Shown here piece after piece: positions 24,122 through 31,545 of a stretch of 37,539 nucleotides of DNA; position 1 is the stretch's first letter, and each line of letters opens with the position of its first letter. Origin of the DNA: SIG644 sp045613985. GTDB lineage: Bacteria > Bacillota > Clostridia > Oscillospirales > CAG-272. The notes under the pieces were generated by a model. The model saw only the letters and a program-made list of their open reading frames with translations. It searched no databases and had not been told where the DNA came from. Location of the stretch: assembly GCA_045613985.1 (NCBI GenBank), contig JAZLCA010000082.1, positions 1 through 37,539 on the forward strand, read 5' to 3'. Made by a program: the position numbers and the translations under genes.

Positions 24122-25087
24122 TCAAAGTCCTCTTTCTTCGTCGGTATAATCTCTGTGCTGCTTCCAGATGTCCAGAATCATCTCATATCTTTCGGCAGGC
24201 AGACCGCGGAAGGGCACGTTGGACGTCGTGAAGAAATAACCGCCGCCCGGCTTGCCGTGCTTCAGCGCATACATCGCACTCTCGCGCACCTCGTCGTCCG
24301 TACCCGTCTGCATCAGCGCACAGTTGACGTTGCCGCAAATGGCGATGCCCTTCTCGTGCGTCATCTTTTTGACCACCGCGATATCCACGCCCGCCATGGG
24401 GTCGATGGAGTGAATGGCGTGAGGACGGCACTCGATCAGCTGATCGAGGATGGGCATGATGTTACCGTCGGTGTGCTTGATGGCAAAGCCGCCCATCTCG
24501 CGGATGTTGCGGATGATCTCGGCCAGATACGGCGTGATGTACTGACGGAACATCTTGGGGGAGAGGAAGGGACCGGAGTTGTAGCAATAGTCGGCGCACA
24601 GAATGAAGCTTTCGATACCGGCATCAAACAATCTCTTGTTGCGCTCGATGGCCCACTTCATCTTTCGCTCGGCTTCCTCGTGCATACCATCGGGATCGTC
24701 AGCGATGCGATAAGCGAAATCGTACATATGATTGCCGTCGGGAATCTCAAAGGTGCCGTCGCCGTGATGGGTGAGCATAACCTTGCCTCCCGTCAGACGG
24801 TGAATGTGCTTGGCGGTGGCAATGACGTGATCCTCGGTCATAAAAGCCATGGGAATGATGGAATAGTCCAGCTTGTCGTAGACCTCCACCATAAAGTTGG
24901 CGTTTTCTTCGATCTTGTAGTCGATCTCCTTTTGAGAAAGGCCGTTCAATTGATGGGAATACAGAAAATCGTGACCGAACATCAAAGGAGCCAGCTGATA
25001 TTCCAGCTCAAAGGTAGGAATGCGGTCGGGGACCTGGCAATTGAGAGCGCAGGCGGCGCGATCGCGGTGAGTCATTACGTTGGACAT
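24122..25087 (-). CDS. Uroporphyrinogen decarboxylase (URO-D) family protein
   Basis: A 321-residue URO-D-fold TIM barrel. It starts THRDRAACALNCQVPDRIPTFE, the common opening of the non-HemE branch, and has CADYCYNSGPFLSPKMFRQYITPYL, IKHTDGNIMPILDQLIE, AIHSIDPMAGVDIAVVKK and AICGNVNCALMQTGTDDEVRE. This branch includes corrinoid-dependent methyltransferases (MtaA/MtbA/CmuA type) as well as proteins of unknown role; no corrinoid protein is nearby, and HemE is unlikely because other tetrapyrrole genes are absent. I chose the ATG at 25085-25087, 7 nt after GGAGG. Last gene of a six-gene operon. Confidence 0.87.
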   Translation of the reverse strand: MSNVMTHRDRAACALNCQVPDRIPTFELEYQLAPLMFGHDFLYSHQLNGLSQKEIDYKIEENANFMVEVYDKLDYSIIPMAFMTEDHVIATAKHIHRLTGGKVMLTHHGDGTFEIPDGNHMYDFAYRIADDPDGMHEEAERKMKWAIERNKRLFDAGIESFILCADYCYNSGPFLSPKMFRQYITPYLAEIIRNIREMGGFAIKHTDGNIMPILDQLIECRPHAIHSIDPMAGVDIAVVKKMTHEKGIAICGNVNCALMQTGTDDEVRESAMYALKHGKPGGGYFFTTSNVPFRGLPAERYEMILDIWKQHRDYTDEERGL

Positions 25088-25105
25088 GATATTACCTCCA
25101 AACAA

Positions 25106-25609
25106 TTATTCTTCGACCAGCTCCATGCGGTCGATGACGATGGATTCGCGGGGAACGTCGGAAAAATAGCCCATGCGGCCCGTCTTGACGGATGCGATGC
25201 GGTCCAGCACGTCAAAGCCGTCGGTCAGCTGACCGAATCCGGCGTACTGACCGTCCAGGTGAGGCGCGTTTTGGTGCATCACAAAGAACTGGGACGAAGC
25301 CGAGTTGGGGTTGGAGGTGCGGGCCATGGAAAGGACTCCGCGGGTGTGCTTGAGGTCGTTCTGAGCGAAACCGTTGGCGCGGAATTCGCCACGGATGGAG
25401 GCGGTGTCGCGGTCCTCAAACTGCTCGTCGTAGCCGCCGCCTTGAATCATAAAACCGGCGATGACGCGGTGGAAGATCAGGCCGTTGTAAAAGTCGGATT
25501 TGACGAGATTTACAAAATTTTCTACCGTCTTGGGAGCCTTGTCGGGATACAATTCAGCGGTCATTACGCCCAGATCGCGGACGTGGATTTTGATGATCGG
25601 ATTTTTCAT
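25106..25609 (-). CDS. Cyclophilin-type peptidyl-prolyl isomerase
   Basis: A 167-residue single-domain cyclophilin catalysing proline cis-trans isomerisation. The conserved FHRVIAGFMIQGG (catalytic arginine), RGVLSMART, SASSQFFVMH and LDGQYAGFGQL segments are present. There is no signal peptide, so it is cytosolic (PpiB-like). The ATG at 25607-25609 follows GGAAAGGAA; it begins 4 nt after the mrnC stop, indicating coupled translation. It is 18 nt from the URO-D gene. Confidence 0.95.
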   Translation of the reverse strand: MKNPIIKIHVRDLGVMTAELYPDKAPKTVENFVNLVKSDFYNGLIFHRVIAGFMIQGGGYDEQFEDRDTASIRGEFRANGFAQNDLKHTRGVLSMARTSNPNSASSQFFVMHQNAPHLDGQYAGFGQLTDGFDVLDRIASVKTGRMGYFSDVPRESIVIDRMELVEE

Positions 25610-25613
25610 AATA

Positions 25614-26039
25614 TTATTCCTTTCCATTGGGTTCGTTTTCTTCGTCGGCAAGATATGCCAGAGAGAACAGCTCGTCAATGCGAGCCTGATTGTCCGTCAG
25701 ATGCAGATATGCGAACAGGCATTCCATGCCGGTGGCGGCACGGTATTCGGCCATGGTCGCGCGCTTGGGAATGTTGGCGTGAACGTTGTTGCGTCCGCGG
25801 CGATAAACGGCGGCCTCCTGCTCGGTCAGCACGGGTTGCAGCTTGAGCATGGCTTTTGCCTGAGCGGGCGCGGTGATAAAGGCGCGGGATGCCTCGTTGA
25901 GATGGGCGGCGGTGGATAGCCCCGACCGCACCAAATGATCTCGTACGCGCAGCTCCAGCACGCTGTCACCAAGATAGGCAAGAGCCGCCGAGGACAGCTC
26001 GCAAAGAGGAGGCGTGTCCTTCTTTTCGATATCGGTCAT
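25614..26039 (-). CDS. mrnC: Mini-ribonuclease III
   Basis: A 141-residue RNase III catalytic domain without a dsRNA-binding domain. Signature residues are in LAYLGDSVLELRVRDHL (D25, E29), RRGRNN and YRAATGMECLFAYLHL. In Firmicutes it matures 23S rRNA ends. It normally follows cysS and precedes trmH/rlmB; here it sits instead between a YgjV-like membrane protein gene and a cyclophilin gene. SD AAGGAG is 5 nt before the ATG. Typical of Gram-positive bacteria, supporting the host assignment. Confidence 0.95.
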   Translation of the reverse strand: MTDIEKKDTPPLCELSSAALAYLGDSVLELRVRDHLVRSGLSTAAHLNEASRAFITAPAQAKAMLKLQPVLTEQEAAVYRRGRNNVHANIPKRATMAEYRAATGMECLFAYLHLTDNQARIDELFSLAYLADEENEPNGKE

Positions 26040-26075
26040 AGTGACTCCTTATATCAAAATATTAGTTTTTGTTTC

Positions 26076-26603
26076 TTAATTGCTGTTGAGTAAATTGCGC
26101 CAGCCATATCGCCGGATGGAGATGAGCACCGAGACGATCACAAACGTCTCGCACAGAATGCCACCGATGGAAAGCACAAGGATGTTGTTGATCAGCCAGG
26201 CAGGCGAGGAAACCGACAGCTGCAACGCACGCAGCTTGCCGCCGTTGCGCAGCCACATACCCACCGTCGAGCCTGCCTGACCGATCAGAGGCAGCAGGGC
26301 GATGGGGCCGTCAAAATACAGTCCGACACCGCCGCACAAAAGCAACACGGTGAGCATCAGCACAAGCGGAACGGGATGCTTATCGCGTTTATCCAGCAGT
26401 AAAGTGACCGAGCGGATCACGCTGTATACGTTCATCACGGCACCGGCAAACGAGCCGAGCAGCAGATAGCTGATTCCAAAAAAGGTTGACCCCGCAAGCA
26501 GCATGATGAACACGCTGCGCGTCCGCCGGCATTGCATCGACAGGATGTTGATGACCATGCCGATGATGCTCAAGGCTTGTGCGAAAATCTCGATCGGTTC
26601 CAT
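26076..26603 (-). CDS. YgjV-like inner membrane protein
   Basis: A 175-residue hydrophobic protein with about five to six membrane segments, consistent with the YgjV/Imp family: IEIFAQALSIIGMVINILSMQCRRTRS at the start, AGSTFFGISYLLLGSFAGAVMNVYSVIRS, a cytosolic LLDKRDKH loop, and a terminal segment ending IRRYGW. Function unknown. Its ATG is 4 nt after the stop of the PFL gene, with only a weak SD, so translation is probably coupled. Confidence 0.78.
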   Translation of the reverse strand: MEPIEIFAQALSIIGMVINILSMQCRRTRSVFIMLLAGSTFFGISYLLLGSFAGAVMNVYSVIRSVTLLLDKRDKHPVPLVLMLTVLLLCGGVGLYFDGPIALLPLIGQAGSTVGMWLRNGGKLRALQLSVSSPAWLINNILVLSIGGILCETFVIVSVLISIRRYGWRNLLNSN

Positions 26604-26607
26604 TCCG

Positions 26608-27966
26608 TCAATTCTTCAGGCTGTGAATGGGGGCGGGGATTCGTCCGCCGCGACCGATGAATTTGGCAGGAGAGTGCTCGTTCAGACGAATGATGGGAGC
26701 GTAACCCAAAAGACCGCCGAACTCGACGCTGTCGCCCACGCCCTTGCCGATGGCGGGAATGAGGCGGACGGCGGTTGTCTTGGTGTTGGCCACGCCGATG
26801 GAAATCTCGTCGGCAATGATGCCGCTGATGACGGCGTCGGGGGTATCGCCGGGGATGGCGATCATGTCAAGACCTACCGAGCAGACGGCCGTCATGGCCT
26901 CCAGCTTTTCGATGGTCAGAGCACCCCGCTCGACGGCGGCGATCATGCCGGCATCCTCCGAGACGGGAATGAAGGCACCCGAAAGTCCGCCAACGTGAGA
27001 CGACGCCATAACGCCGCCCTTTTTGACGGCGTCGTTGAGCATAGCCAATGCGGCCGTCGTGCCGTGCGCGCCGCAGCTCTCCAGTCCCATGCCCTCCAGA
27101 ATGTGGGCGACCGAGTCACCGATGGCGGGGGTGGGAGCGAGCGAGAGGTCAACGATACCAAAGGGAGTATTGAGACGGTCGGCGGCCTCTTTGGCGACCA
27201 GCTGACCGACACGGGTGATCTTAAAGGCGGTCTTTTTGATGACGTCCGCCAGCTCCGACAGGTCGCAGTCGCCGGCTCGTTTGATGGCCGAAGCTACGAC
27301 ACCGGGGCCCGAAACGCCGACGTTGATGACGGAATCGGGCTCGCCCACGCCGTGGAAGGCACCCGCCATAAAGGGGTTGTCCTCGGGGACGTTGGCAAAC
27401 ACGACCAGCTTGGCAGCGCCAATGCTGTCCTTGTCCGCCGTCAGCTCGGCGCACTGCTTGATGATGTGGCCCATTTGCGCCACGGCATCCATATTGATGC
27501 CCGCCTTGGTGGTTGCCACGTTGACGGAGGAGCAGACGGTCTCGGTCTCGGCCAATGCCTGAGGAATGACCGAAATGAGATTGCGGGCACCGACGGTATA
27601 GCCCTTATGTACCAGGGCAGAGAAGCCGCCGATGAAGTTGATCCCCAGCTCGCGCGCGGCGCGCTGGAGCGTGTGAGCGATCTTAAGATAGCCCTCGGGC
27701 GACAGGTTGCCGCCGATGAGCGAGATGGGAGTGACGGATACTCGCTTGTTGACGATGGGTACGCCGTACTCCTTTTCGATGCCCTGGCCGACCGACACTA
27801 ATTTCTCGGCACGGCGAGTGATCTTATCGTAAATGTTATCGCACAGACGTCCCGCGTCGTCGCTGACACAATCGAACAGCGAGATGCCCATGGTGATGGT
27901 GCGGATGTCCAGGTTTTCCTCCCGGATCATGTTGATGGTTTCAAGAATGTCTTGTGTATTCAGCAT
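26608..27966 (-). CDS. PFL family protein (UPF0210, DUF711)
   Basis: A 452-residue protein of the UPF0210/DUF711 family, distantly related in fold to pyruvate formate-lyase-like proteins. Recognisable segments: the opening DILETINMIREENLDIRTITMGISLFDC, RVSVTPISLIGG, GINFIGGFSALVHKG, and the terminal GGLLGYAPIIRLNEHSP with GRGGRIPAP. There is no glycyl-radical motif. Biochemical function is not established. It is almost always paired with a small ACT protein gene, here 11 nt upstream. Start ATG at 27966 follows a GACGAGG SD. Confidence 0.92.
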   Translation of the reverse strand: MLNTQDILETINMIREENLDIRTITMGISLFDCVSDDAGRLCDNIYDKITRRAEKLVSVGQGIEKEYGVPIVNKRVSVTPISLIGGNLSPEGYLKIAHTLQRAARELGINFIGGFSALVHKGYTVGARNLISVIPQALAETETVCSSVNVATTKAGINMDAVAQMGHIIKQCAELTADKDSIGAAKLVVFANVPEDNPFMAGAFHGVGEPDSVINVGVSGPGVVASAIKRAGDCDLSELADVIKKTAFKITRVGQLVAKEAADRLNTPFGIVDLSLAPTPAIGDSVAHILEGMGLESCGAHGTTAALAMLNDAVKKGGVMASSHVGGLSGAFIPVSEDAGMIAAVERGALTIEKLEAMTAVCSVGLDMIAIPGDTPDAVISGIIADEISIGVANTKTTAVRLIPAIGKGVGDSVEFGGLLGYAPIIRLNEHSPAKFIGRGGRIPAPIHSLKN

Positions 27967-27977
27967 GGCGGACCTCG

Positions 27978-28247
27978 TCAGATGTGGTGCATGGTGTTGA
28001 AGATATCCTCATGCATGGTGTGAATATCCAATCCGCGGCTCTGGCCAAGTGCCGCCAGCTCGTCCACGAAATCGGCAAAAGGAATCTTCAGACCGTCCAA
28101 TTCAGCGATCATGATCATGGCGAAATATTCGCCAAGGACGTTTTGGGTGATCTCACGAATGTTGGCGCCTCGGTTGGCACAAACGGCGGAGACATCTGCA
28201 ATGATACCTACGGTATCCTTACCGGTAACGGTGATAACAGCTTTCAT
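27978..28247 (-). CDS. ACT domain protein (UPF0237)
   Basis: An 89-residue protein consisting of one ACT domain, starting MKAVITVTGKDTVGIIADV. ACT domains bind amino acids or other small effectors; this type (UPF0237) is a partner of the UPF0210 protein next to it, so it may be its regulatory subunit. The ATG at 28247 is 5 nt after GGAGG; upstream in-frame starts lack an SD. First gene of the operon, with a promoter at 28297-28325. Confidence 0.93.
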   Translation of the reverse strand: MKAVITVTGKDTVGIIADVSAVCANRGANIREITQNVLGEYFAMIMIAELDGLKIPFADFVDELAALGQSRGLDIHTMHEDIFNTMHHI

Positions 28248-28296
28248 AATGACCTCCGGGGGTAGAATTTGAGGGGCGGATAGACCGCGACAGTTT

Positions 28297-28325
28297 ATTA
28301 TACTACAAAAAAATCCGTTTTGCAA
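28297..28325 (-). promoter_or_regulatory. Sigma-A promoter of the six-gene ACT-to-UroD operon
   Basis: On minus, TTGCAA (28325-28320), 17 nt, TATAAT (28302-28297), 50 nt before the ACT gene. Gaps between the six genes are 11, 4, 36, 4 and 18 nt, with no internal terminator, ending at the terminator 24065-24112. Confidence 0.85.
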
Positions 28326-28357
28326 CAGGGAATGGAAAAACGGTTCGGGTTTTTTGC

Positions 28358-28392
28358 AAAAAAAATCCCTCGGCCCACGCGGGCCGAGGGAG
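28358..28392 (-). terminator. Intrinsic terminator of the lipoprotein gene
   Basis: On minus, CCCTCGGCCC pairs with GGGCCGAGGG, followed by a run of eight T, 13 nt after the stop at 28405. Confidence 0.9.
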
Positions 28393-28404
28393 GATGTCCG
28401 GTTT

Positions 28405-30210
28405 TTATTTTGCCGCTTCGAGATCGGCGGTTTTGACTACGTAGAAGTTGTCGTACTTGATCAGATAATTTTCCTTTTCGGTCAGGCCCGTGCCCTGAAT
28501 GAAGAACATCAGCTGGGTCAGCGTCAGATCCTCGCCCAGCACGTCCTCATAGCCCTTGCCGATGTTGAGGGTGGTTTTGCTCAGGGGGAGTTGGATGTGG
28601 TTCCAGGCACCGCTCTTGAGAGGAACGGCCTTGCCGCTTTCGTCCACGGCGCAACCCTTGAGAACGTTGTAGTCGACGAAATAGAAGCCGGCCTGGGCGT
28701 TGTGCTCCAGGCGGATCTGCCAGTTGGTGCCGAGAAGGTTCAGGTCGCTGATGTACATATCGAAGCAGACCGTGTCCTCCTTGTAGCTGACGGGGACGTC
28801 GTCCACGCCGATACAGACGCGGTGATCGACGTTTTCCTTGTGACCGACGATGGCAACCGATGAGGAGCCCTGCGTCTTGTCTTCAAGATCGAAGTAGGAG
28901 CCGTACCATTCGGTCAGAATGGGACCGTCGAGGGCCTCGTAGTCGCAGGTGGACAGCCAGCGGCCGCCGTGGGGGGCTTCGGGGCGAACGTAGCCCGGGT
29001 TGTCATAGGTGCAAAAACGCATTTCGTCGAAGATCAGCTCAAGGCCCTCGTAGCCGATGCACCAGATGCTCATGCGATTGAGGCTGGAATAATCGATCTT
29101 TTCCAGATCCTTGTAAGCGATATTGTGGCAGTTGAAGGACAGCTCGATCTCATGCCAGCCGCTGCCGAAGAAGGTGTGCTGCCAAACGTGGCCGTTGCCC
29201 TTTTTGTCGAACAGGGTAATGTACAGCGTGCCGCTGCCCACCTGGGGCGTGCCGTAGACGGCGTCGTGGTCGCAACCGAGCAGGTCGATATCGTTGACGT
29301 ATACCCACATCTTGACGGTCTGGGTGAACTTGTCCTCGACGTTGATGGAGAAGGCGTCGACGGGAGTATTGATGACGGACCAATGGGACGTATCCTTGTC
29401 GCAGGTAAAGGACATACCCTCGTCGACGTAGCCCTCGACCTCGGTGCCGCCCTCATACTCAAAGCTGTCGTAGGAGTCGAAGTACAGCAGTGACTCCTCG
29501 GTGGCGGTCAGCTTGTCATCCAGGTACATGGAGAGGGAGGATTTGTCAAATTCGTTGAGGTAGGACTTGATGACGTAGGTGCCCTTGTGGGCGTAATCGG
29601 CGGGGAGGAACAGATCGGTCTTGCCGTCGGCGGTCTTGACAAACTGTGCCAGCTGCTCGATAAACGCGTTCACGGCGGCGATGGTGCAGGCCTCGTCGTA
29701 GCCCACGATTACCAGGCGCTTGCCCGCGGCGGTAATGCTGTATTCGGTTTCTGCCAGAGCCTCCTTGGCCGCGATGCTCTCGGGGCGGTTGGTCTCGCCG
29801 ATGAGAATTTCAAGGGTATCCGTGGGAACGCTCTGGCCGCGGTCCACCCAGTCGGTGCCGGGCGTCAGAGTGCAGCCGGTGGCGCTCTGAACCGCCTGCG
29901 TCAGCGTAATCAAGGACTGACGAATTTCGGAGCTGGCGGACTCGGCGCGAATGACTTTGTAATTGCTGATTCCTTGGGTGACCAAAGCAAGCACCTCCTT
30001 TTGGTCTTTCGGGGGATCCTCGGGCGTCTCGGGATCGTCTGCGGGGGGCGGAAGGTCCGGATTTTTTGGATCGTCTACGGGTGGGGTGACGTCGGGATTC
30101 TCCGGCGTCTCGGGTGCCTCCGGCTTGGAGCAGGCGATCAGGCTGCCGGTGATAAGCATCAAAAGAGCAATCAGACAGGTAAGCAATCGCGTAGCGGGGT
30201 TGGTTTTCAT
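28405..30210 (-). CDS. Multidomain surface lipoprotein, probably carbohydrate-binding
   Basis: A 601-residue lipoprotein. Lipobox LIAC with the lipidated cysteine at 27, then a proline- and acid-rich linker (about 28-70). Residues about 72-210 look like the non-catalytic N-terminal domain found in some glycosidases (LEILIGETNRPES, TAAGKRLVIVGYDEACTIAAVNAFIEQL). The rest shows two beta-sandwich units: one with TQTVKMWVYVNDIDLLG and HEIELSFNC, the other with TVCFDMYISDLNLLG and NHIQLPLSK, each ending with a 'YDN/FDEM' strand, as in jelly-roll carbohydrate-binding modules. No catalytic residues are recognised. It likely binds glycans at the surface. SD GGGAGA is 6-7 nt upstream; monocistronic, between its own promoter and terminator. 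Confidence 0.82.
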   Translation of the reverse strand: MKTNPATRLLTCLIALLMLITGSLIACSKPEAPETPENPDVTPPVDDPKNPDLPPPADDPETPEDPPKDQKEVLALVTQGISNYKVIRAESASSEIRQSLITLTQAVQSATGCTLTPGTDWVDRGQSVPTDTLEILIGETNRPESIAAKEALAETEYSITAAGKRLVIVGYDEACTIAAVNAFIEQLAQFVKTADGKTDLFLPADYAHKGTYVIKSYLNEFDKSSLSMYLDDKLTATEESLLYFDSYDSFEYEGGTEVEGYVDEGMSFTCDKDTSHWSVINTPVDAFSINVEDKFTQTVKMWVYVNDIDLLGCDHDAVYGTPQVGSGTLYITLFDKKGNGHVWQHTFFGSGWHEIELSFNCHNIAYKDLEKIDYSSLNRMSIWCIGYEGLELIFDEMRFCTYDNPGYVRPEAPHGGRWLSTCDYEALDGPILTEWYGSYFDLEDKTQGSSSVAIVGHKENVDHRVCIGVDDVPVSYKEDTVCFDMYISDLNLLGTNWQIRLEHNAQAGFYFVDYNVLKGCAVDESGKAVPLKSGAWNHIQLPLSKTTLNIGKGYEDVLGEDLTLTQLMFFIQGTGLTEKENYLIKYDNFYVVKTADLEAAK

Positions 30211-30251
30211 GGTAATTCTCCCTTCTGCCGCGTGGGGCGGCCACTGCCTCT

Positions 30252-30280
30252 ATTCTAACACAAAAGAAAAAAAGCCGCAA
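30252..30280 (-). promoter_or_regulatory. Sigma-A promoter of the sugar-binding-type lipoprotein gene
   Basis: On minus, TTGCGG (30280-30275), 17 nt, TAGAAT (30257-30252). It is back-to-back with the plus promoter at 30309-30337. Confidence 0.72.
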
Positions 30281-30308
30281 GCAATTTTCCAAAAAAAAGT
30301 TTAACCAC

Positions 30309-30337
30309 TTGAAATTCCTTTACATCTGTGCTACAAT
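30309..30337 (+). promoter_or_regulatory. Sigma-A promoter of the membrane protein gene
   Basis: TTGAAA (30309-30314), 17 nt, TACAAT (30332-30337), 70 nt before the start at 30408. Confidence 0.75.
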
Positions 30338-30407
30338 AGGGAAGAAAAAGTGTCGGCCCGGCTAAGACCGCGCTGATCTCCTGCTCAAAGAGAGGAAATT
30401 TTGCCTT

Positions 30408-30941
30408 ATGGAAGATCAAAACCTGTACGAATACGTGACGTCCCCAAAAAAGCAGACGTCGTTCCGCATCAAGCGCTTGCTGATGCTGCTGGGCTACGTC
30501 GTCTACGTCGTTGCCCTGCTGACGGTCGGATTTACAACCCGCCTGCTCGTTCCCATGCTGGCACTCGTTCCGCTGTCCACCTGGATTCTCGTCTGGCTGA
30601 CCTGGCGTTACGTGGCGGTGGAATACGAGTATTCCTTTGCGGGCGGCATGATGGTGCTGTCTTACATTTACGGCGGCAAAAGCCGCAAAAAAATTGCCGA
30701 GATCCGCATCAAGGATATGAGCATGATCGCACCCTTCGAGGGCGATTATATCAAGGAGGCGGAAAAGTACGCGCCCGAGCGGACGATCGATTTCACTTCG
30801 GATCTGCAACGCGATGACGTGTATTTTGCGCTGTACGAAACGGCCGATGCCCGCCGCGGTATTCTGTATTTTGAGGCGACCGACCAGACGCTCAAGATCA
30901 TGCGCTACTACAATTCCATGGCGCTGATCCGTCGTCGATAA
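30408..30941 (+). CDS. Small membrane protein of unknown function
   Basis: A 177-residue protein I do not recognise by name. Two predicted membrane segments (about residues 23-42 and 46-65) with a short loop, then a cytosolic beta-rich part (YVAVEYEYSFAGGMMVLSYIYGGKSRKKIAEIRIKDM) that reads like a PH/YcxB-type domain, and a basic C-terminus (ALIRRR). The SD-like GAGAGGAA is 11 nt before the ATG. Its stop is 12 nt from the next gene, so the two are an operon. Confidence 0.72.
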   Translation: MEDQNLYEYVTSPKKQTSFRIKRLLMLLGYVVYVVALLTVGFTTRLLVPMLALVPLSTWILVWLTWRYVAVEYEYSFAGGMMVLSYIYGGKSRKKIAEIRIKDMSMIAPFEGDYIKEAEKYAPERTIDFTSDLQRDDVYFALYETADARRGILYFEATDQTLKIMRYYNSMALIRRR

Positions 30942-30953
30942 GGAGGGTGCGGT

Positions 30954-31175
30954 ATGGCAAGCAAAAAACAACCCGTGCTCAAGGTGCGTATGCAAGAGGA
31001 TCTTTTGCGCCGCCTGATCGTAATGTCGGAAGTGGAGGGGCGGTCGCTGAGCAATCAGATCGCTCTGTTGGCCCGAAATGCGGTGGCGTATCACGAAAGA
31101 GCCAAAGGAAAGCTGGATGCCAAAGCCATTGCGGCGGTGGATCTGAGCGAATTTTTCGAAGAAGAAAATGAATGA
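30954..31175 (+). CDS. Ribbon-helix-helix (Arc-like) small protein
   Basis: A 73-residue protein. PVLKVRMQEDLLRRLIVMSEVEGRSLSNQIALLARNAV fits the ribbon-helix-helix fold: a short beta strand, then two helices with a turn at GRS. The rest is a helix ending in an acidic DLSEFFEEENE tail. It is probably a DNA-binding regulator or the antitoxin type of this fold, but no toxin gene is next to it; the partner upstream is a membrane protein. SD AAGGAGG precedes the ATG by 7 nt. Confidence 0.8.
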   Translation: MASKKQPVLKVRMQEDLLRRLIVMSEVEGRSLSNQIALLARNAVAYHERAKGKLDAKAIAAVDLSEFFEEENE

Positions 31176-31179
31176 CAGA

Positions 31180-31217
31180 GAAGGGAACTTTCCGGGCGGA
31201 GAGTTCTCTTTTTTTGT
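31180..31217 (+). terminator. Probable intrinsic terminator
   Basis: AGAGAA pairs with TTCTCT around a GC-rich loop, followed by T7, just after the ribbon-helix-helix gene. Confidence 0.6.
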
Positions 31218-31227
31218 TTTCGATCTT

Positions 31228-31400
31228 TGAATTTTCGTGCCTTGCACAGCCTTGTGGGGAAGAGTGTAGATGTCTTTGTCCTCTGTCTGCTTTGCGGAGC
31301 GGCACGGTAAGGGAGGCCTTGCACCGCGACGCAGAATATGTGCGTCAAAAAGTTGCCAAAGTCTCCAAAAAATCCCTCAAATCTCGACAACAATCGGGCG
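31228..31400. repeat. Gap before ackA with a possible repeat remnant
   Basis: The 370-nt space between the ribbon-helix-helix gene and ackA holds a terminator, a diverged stretch resembling a repeat end (CTTGCACAGCCTTG, CTTTGCGGAGCGGCAC), and the ackA promoter. I see no gene in it. Confidence 0.35.
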
Positions 31401-31419
31401 ACTTTTTTTGAAAATACTC

Positions 31420-31448
31420 TTGCAAAAAAAACTTCTTTGTGATATAAT
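31420..31448 (+). promoter_or_regulatory. Sigma-A promoter of the microcompartment operon
   Basis: TTGCAA (31420-31425), 17 nt, TATAAT (31443-31448), 97 nt before the ackA start. The leader holds a CTCGCCTGCGGGCGA hairpin (31470-31484). No regulator gene adjoins it and no clear operator was seen. Confidence 0.83.
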
Positions 31449-31545
31449 ATGTGATAAGTATGGGTAGGTCTCGCCTGCGGGCGAAAAATCTCCCCTCAAT
31501 CATATATTTTGCACTGCTTCGGCAGCGCTGCTCTGGAGGTAAGAA

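Noticed and set aside
24122..25087. HemE (true uroporphyrinogen decarboxylase)
   Set aside because: The N-terminus and GNVNC region fit the non-HemE branch and no heme genes adjoin; only the family name is supported.
24155..25846. 563-codon frame on plus opposite the URO-D, cyclophilin and mrnC genes
   Set aside because: Spans three well-supported minus genes; antisense shadow.
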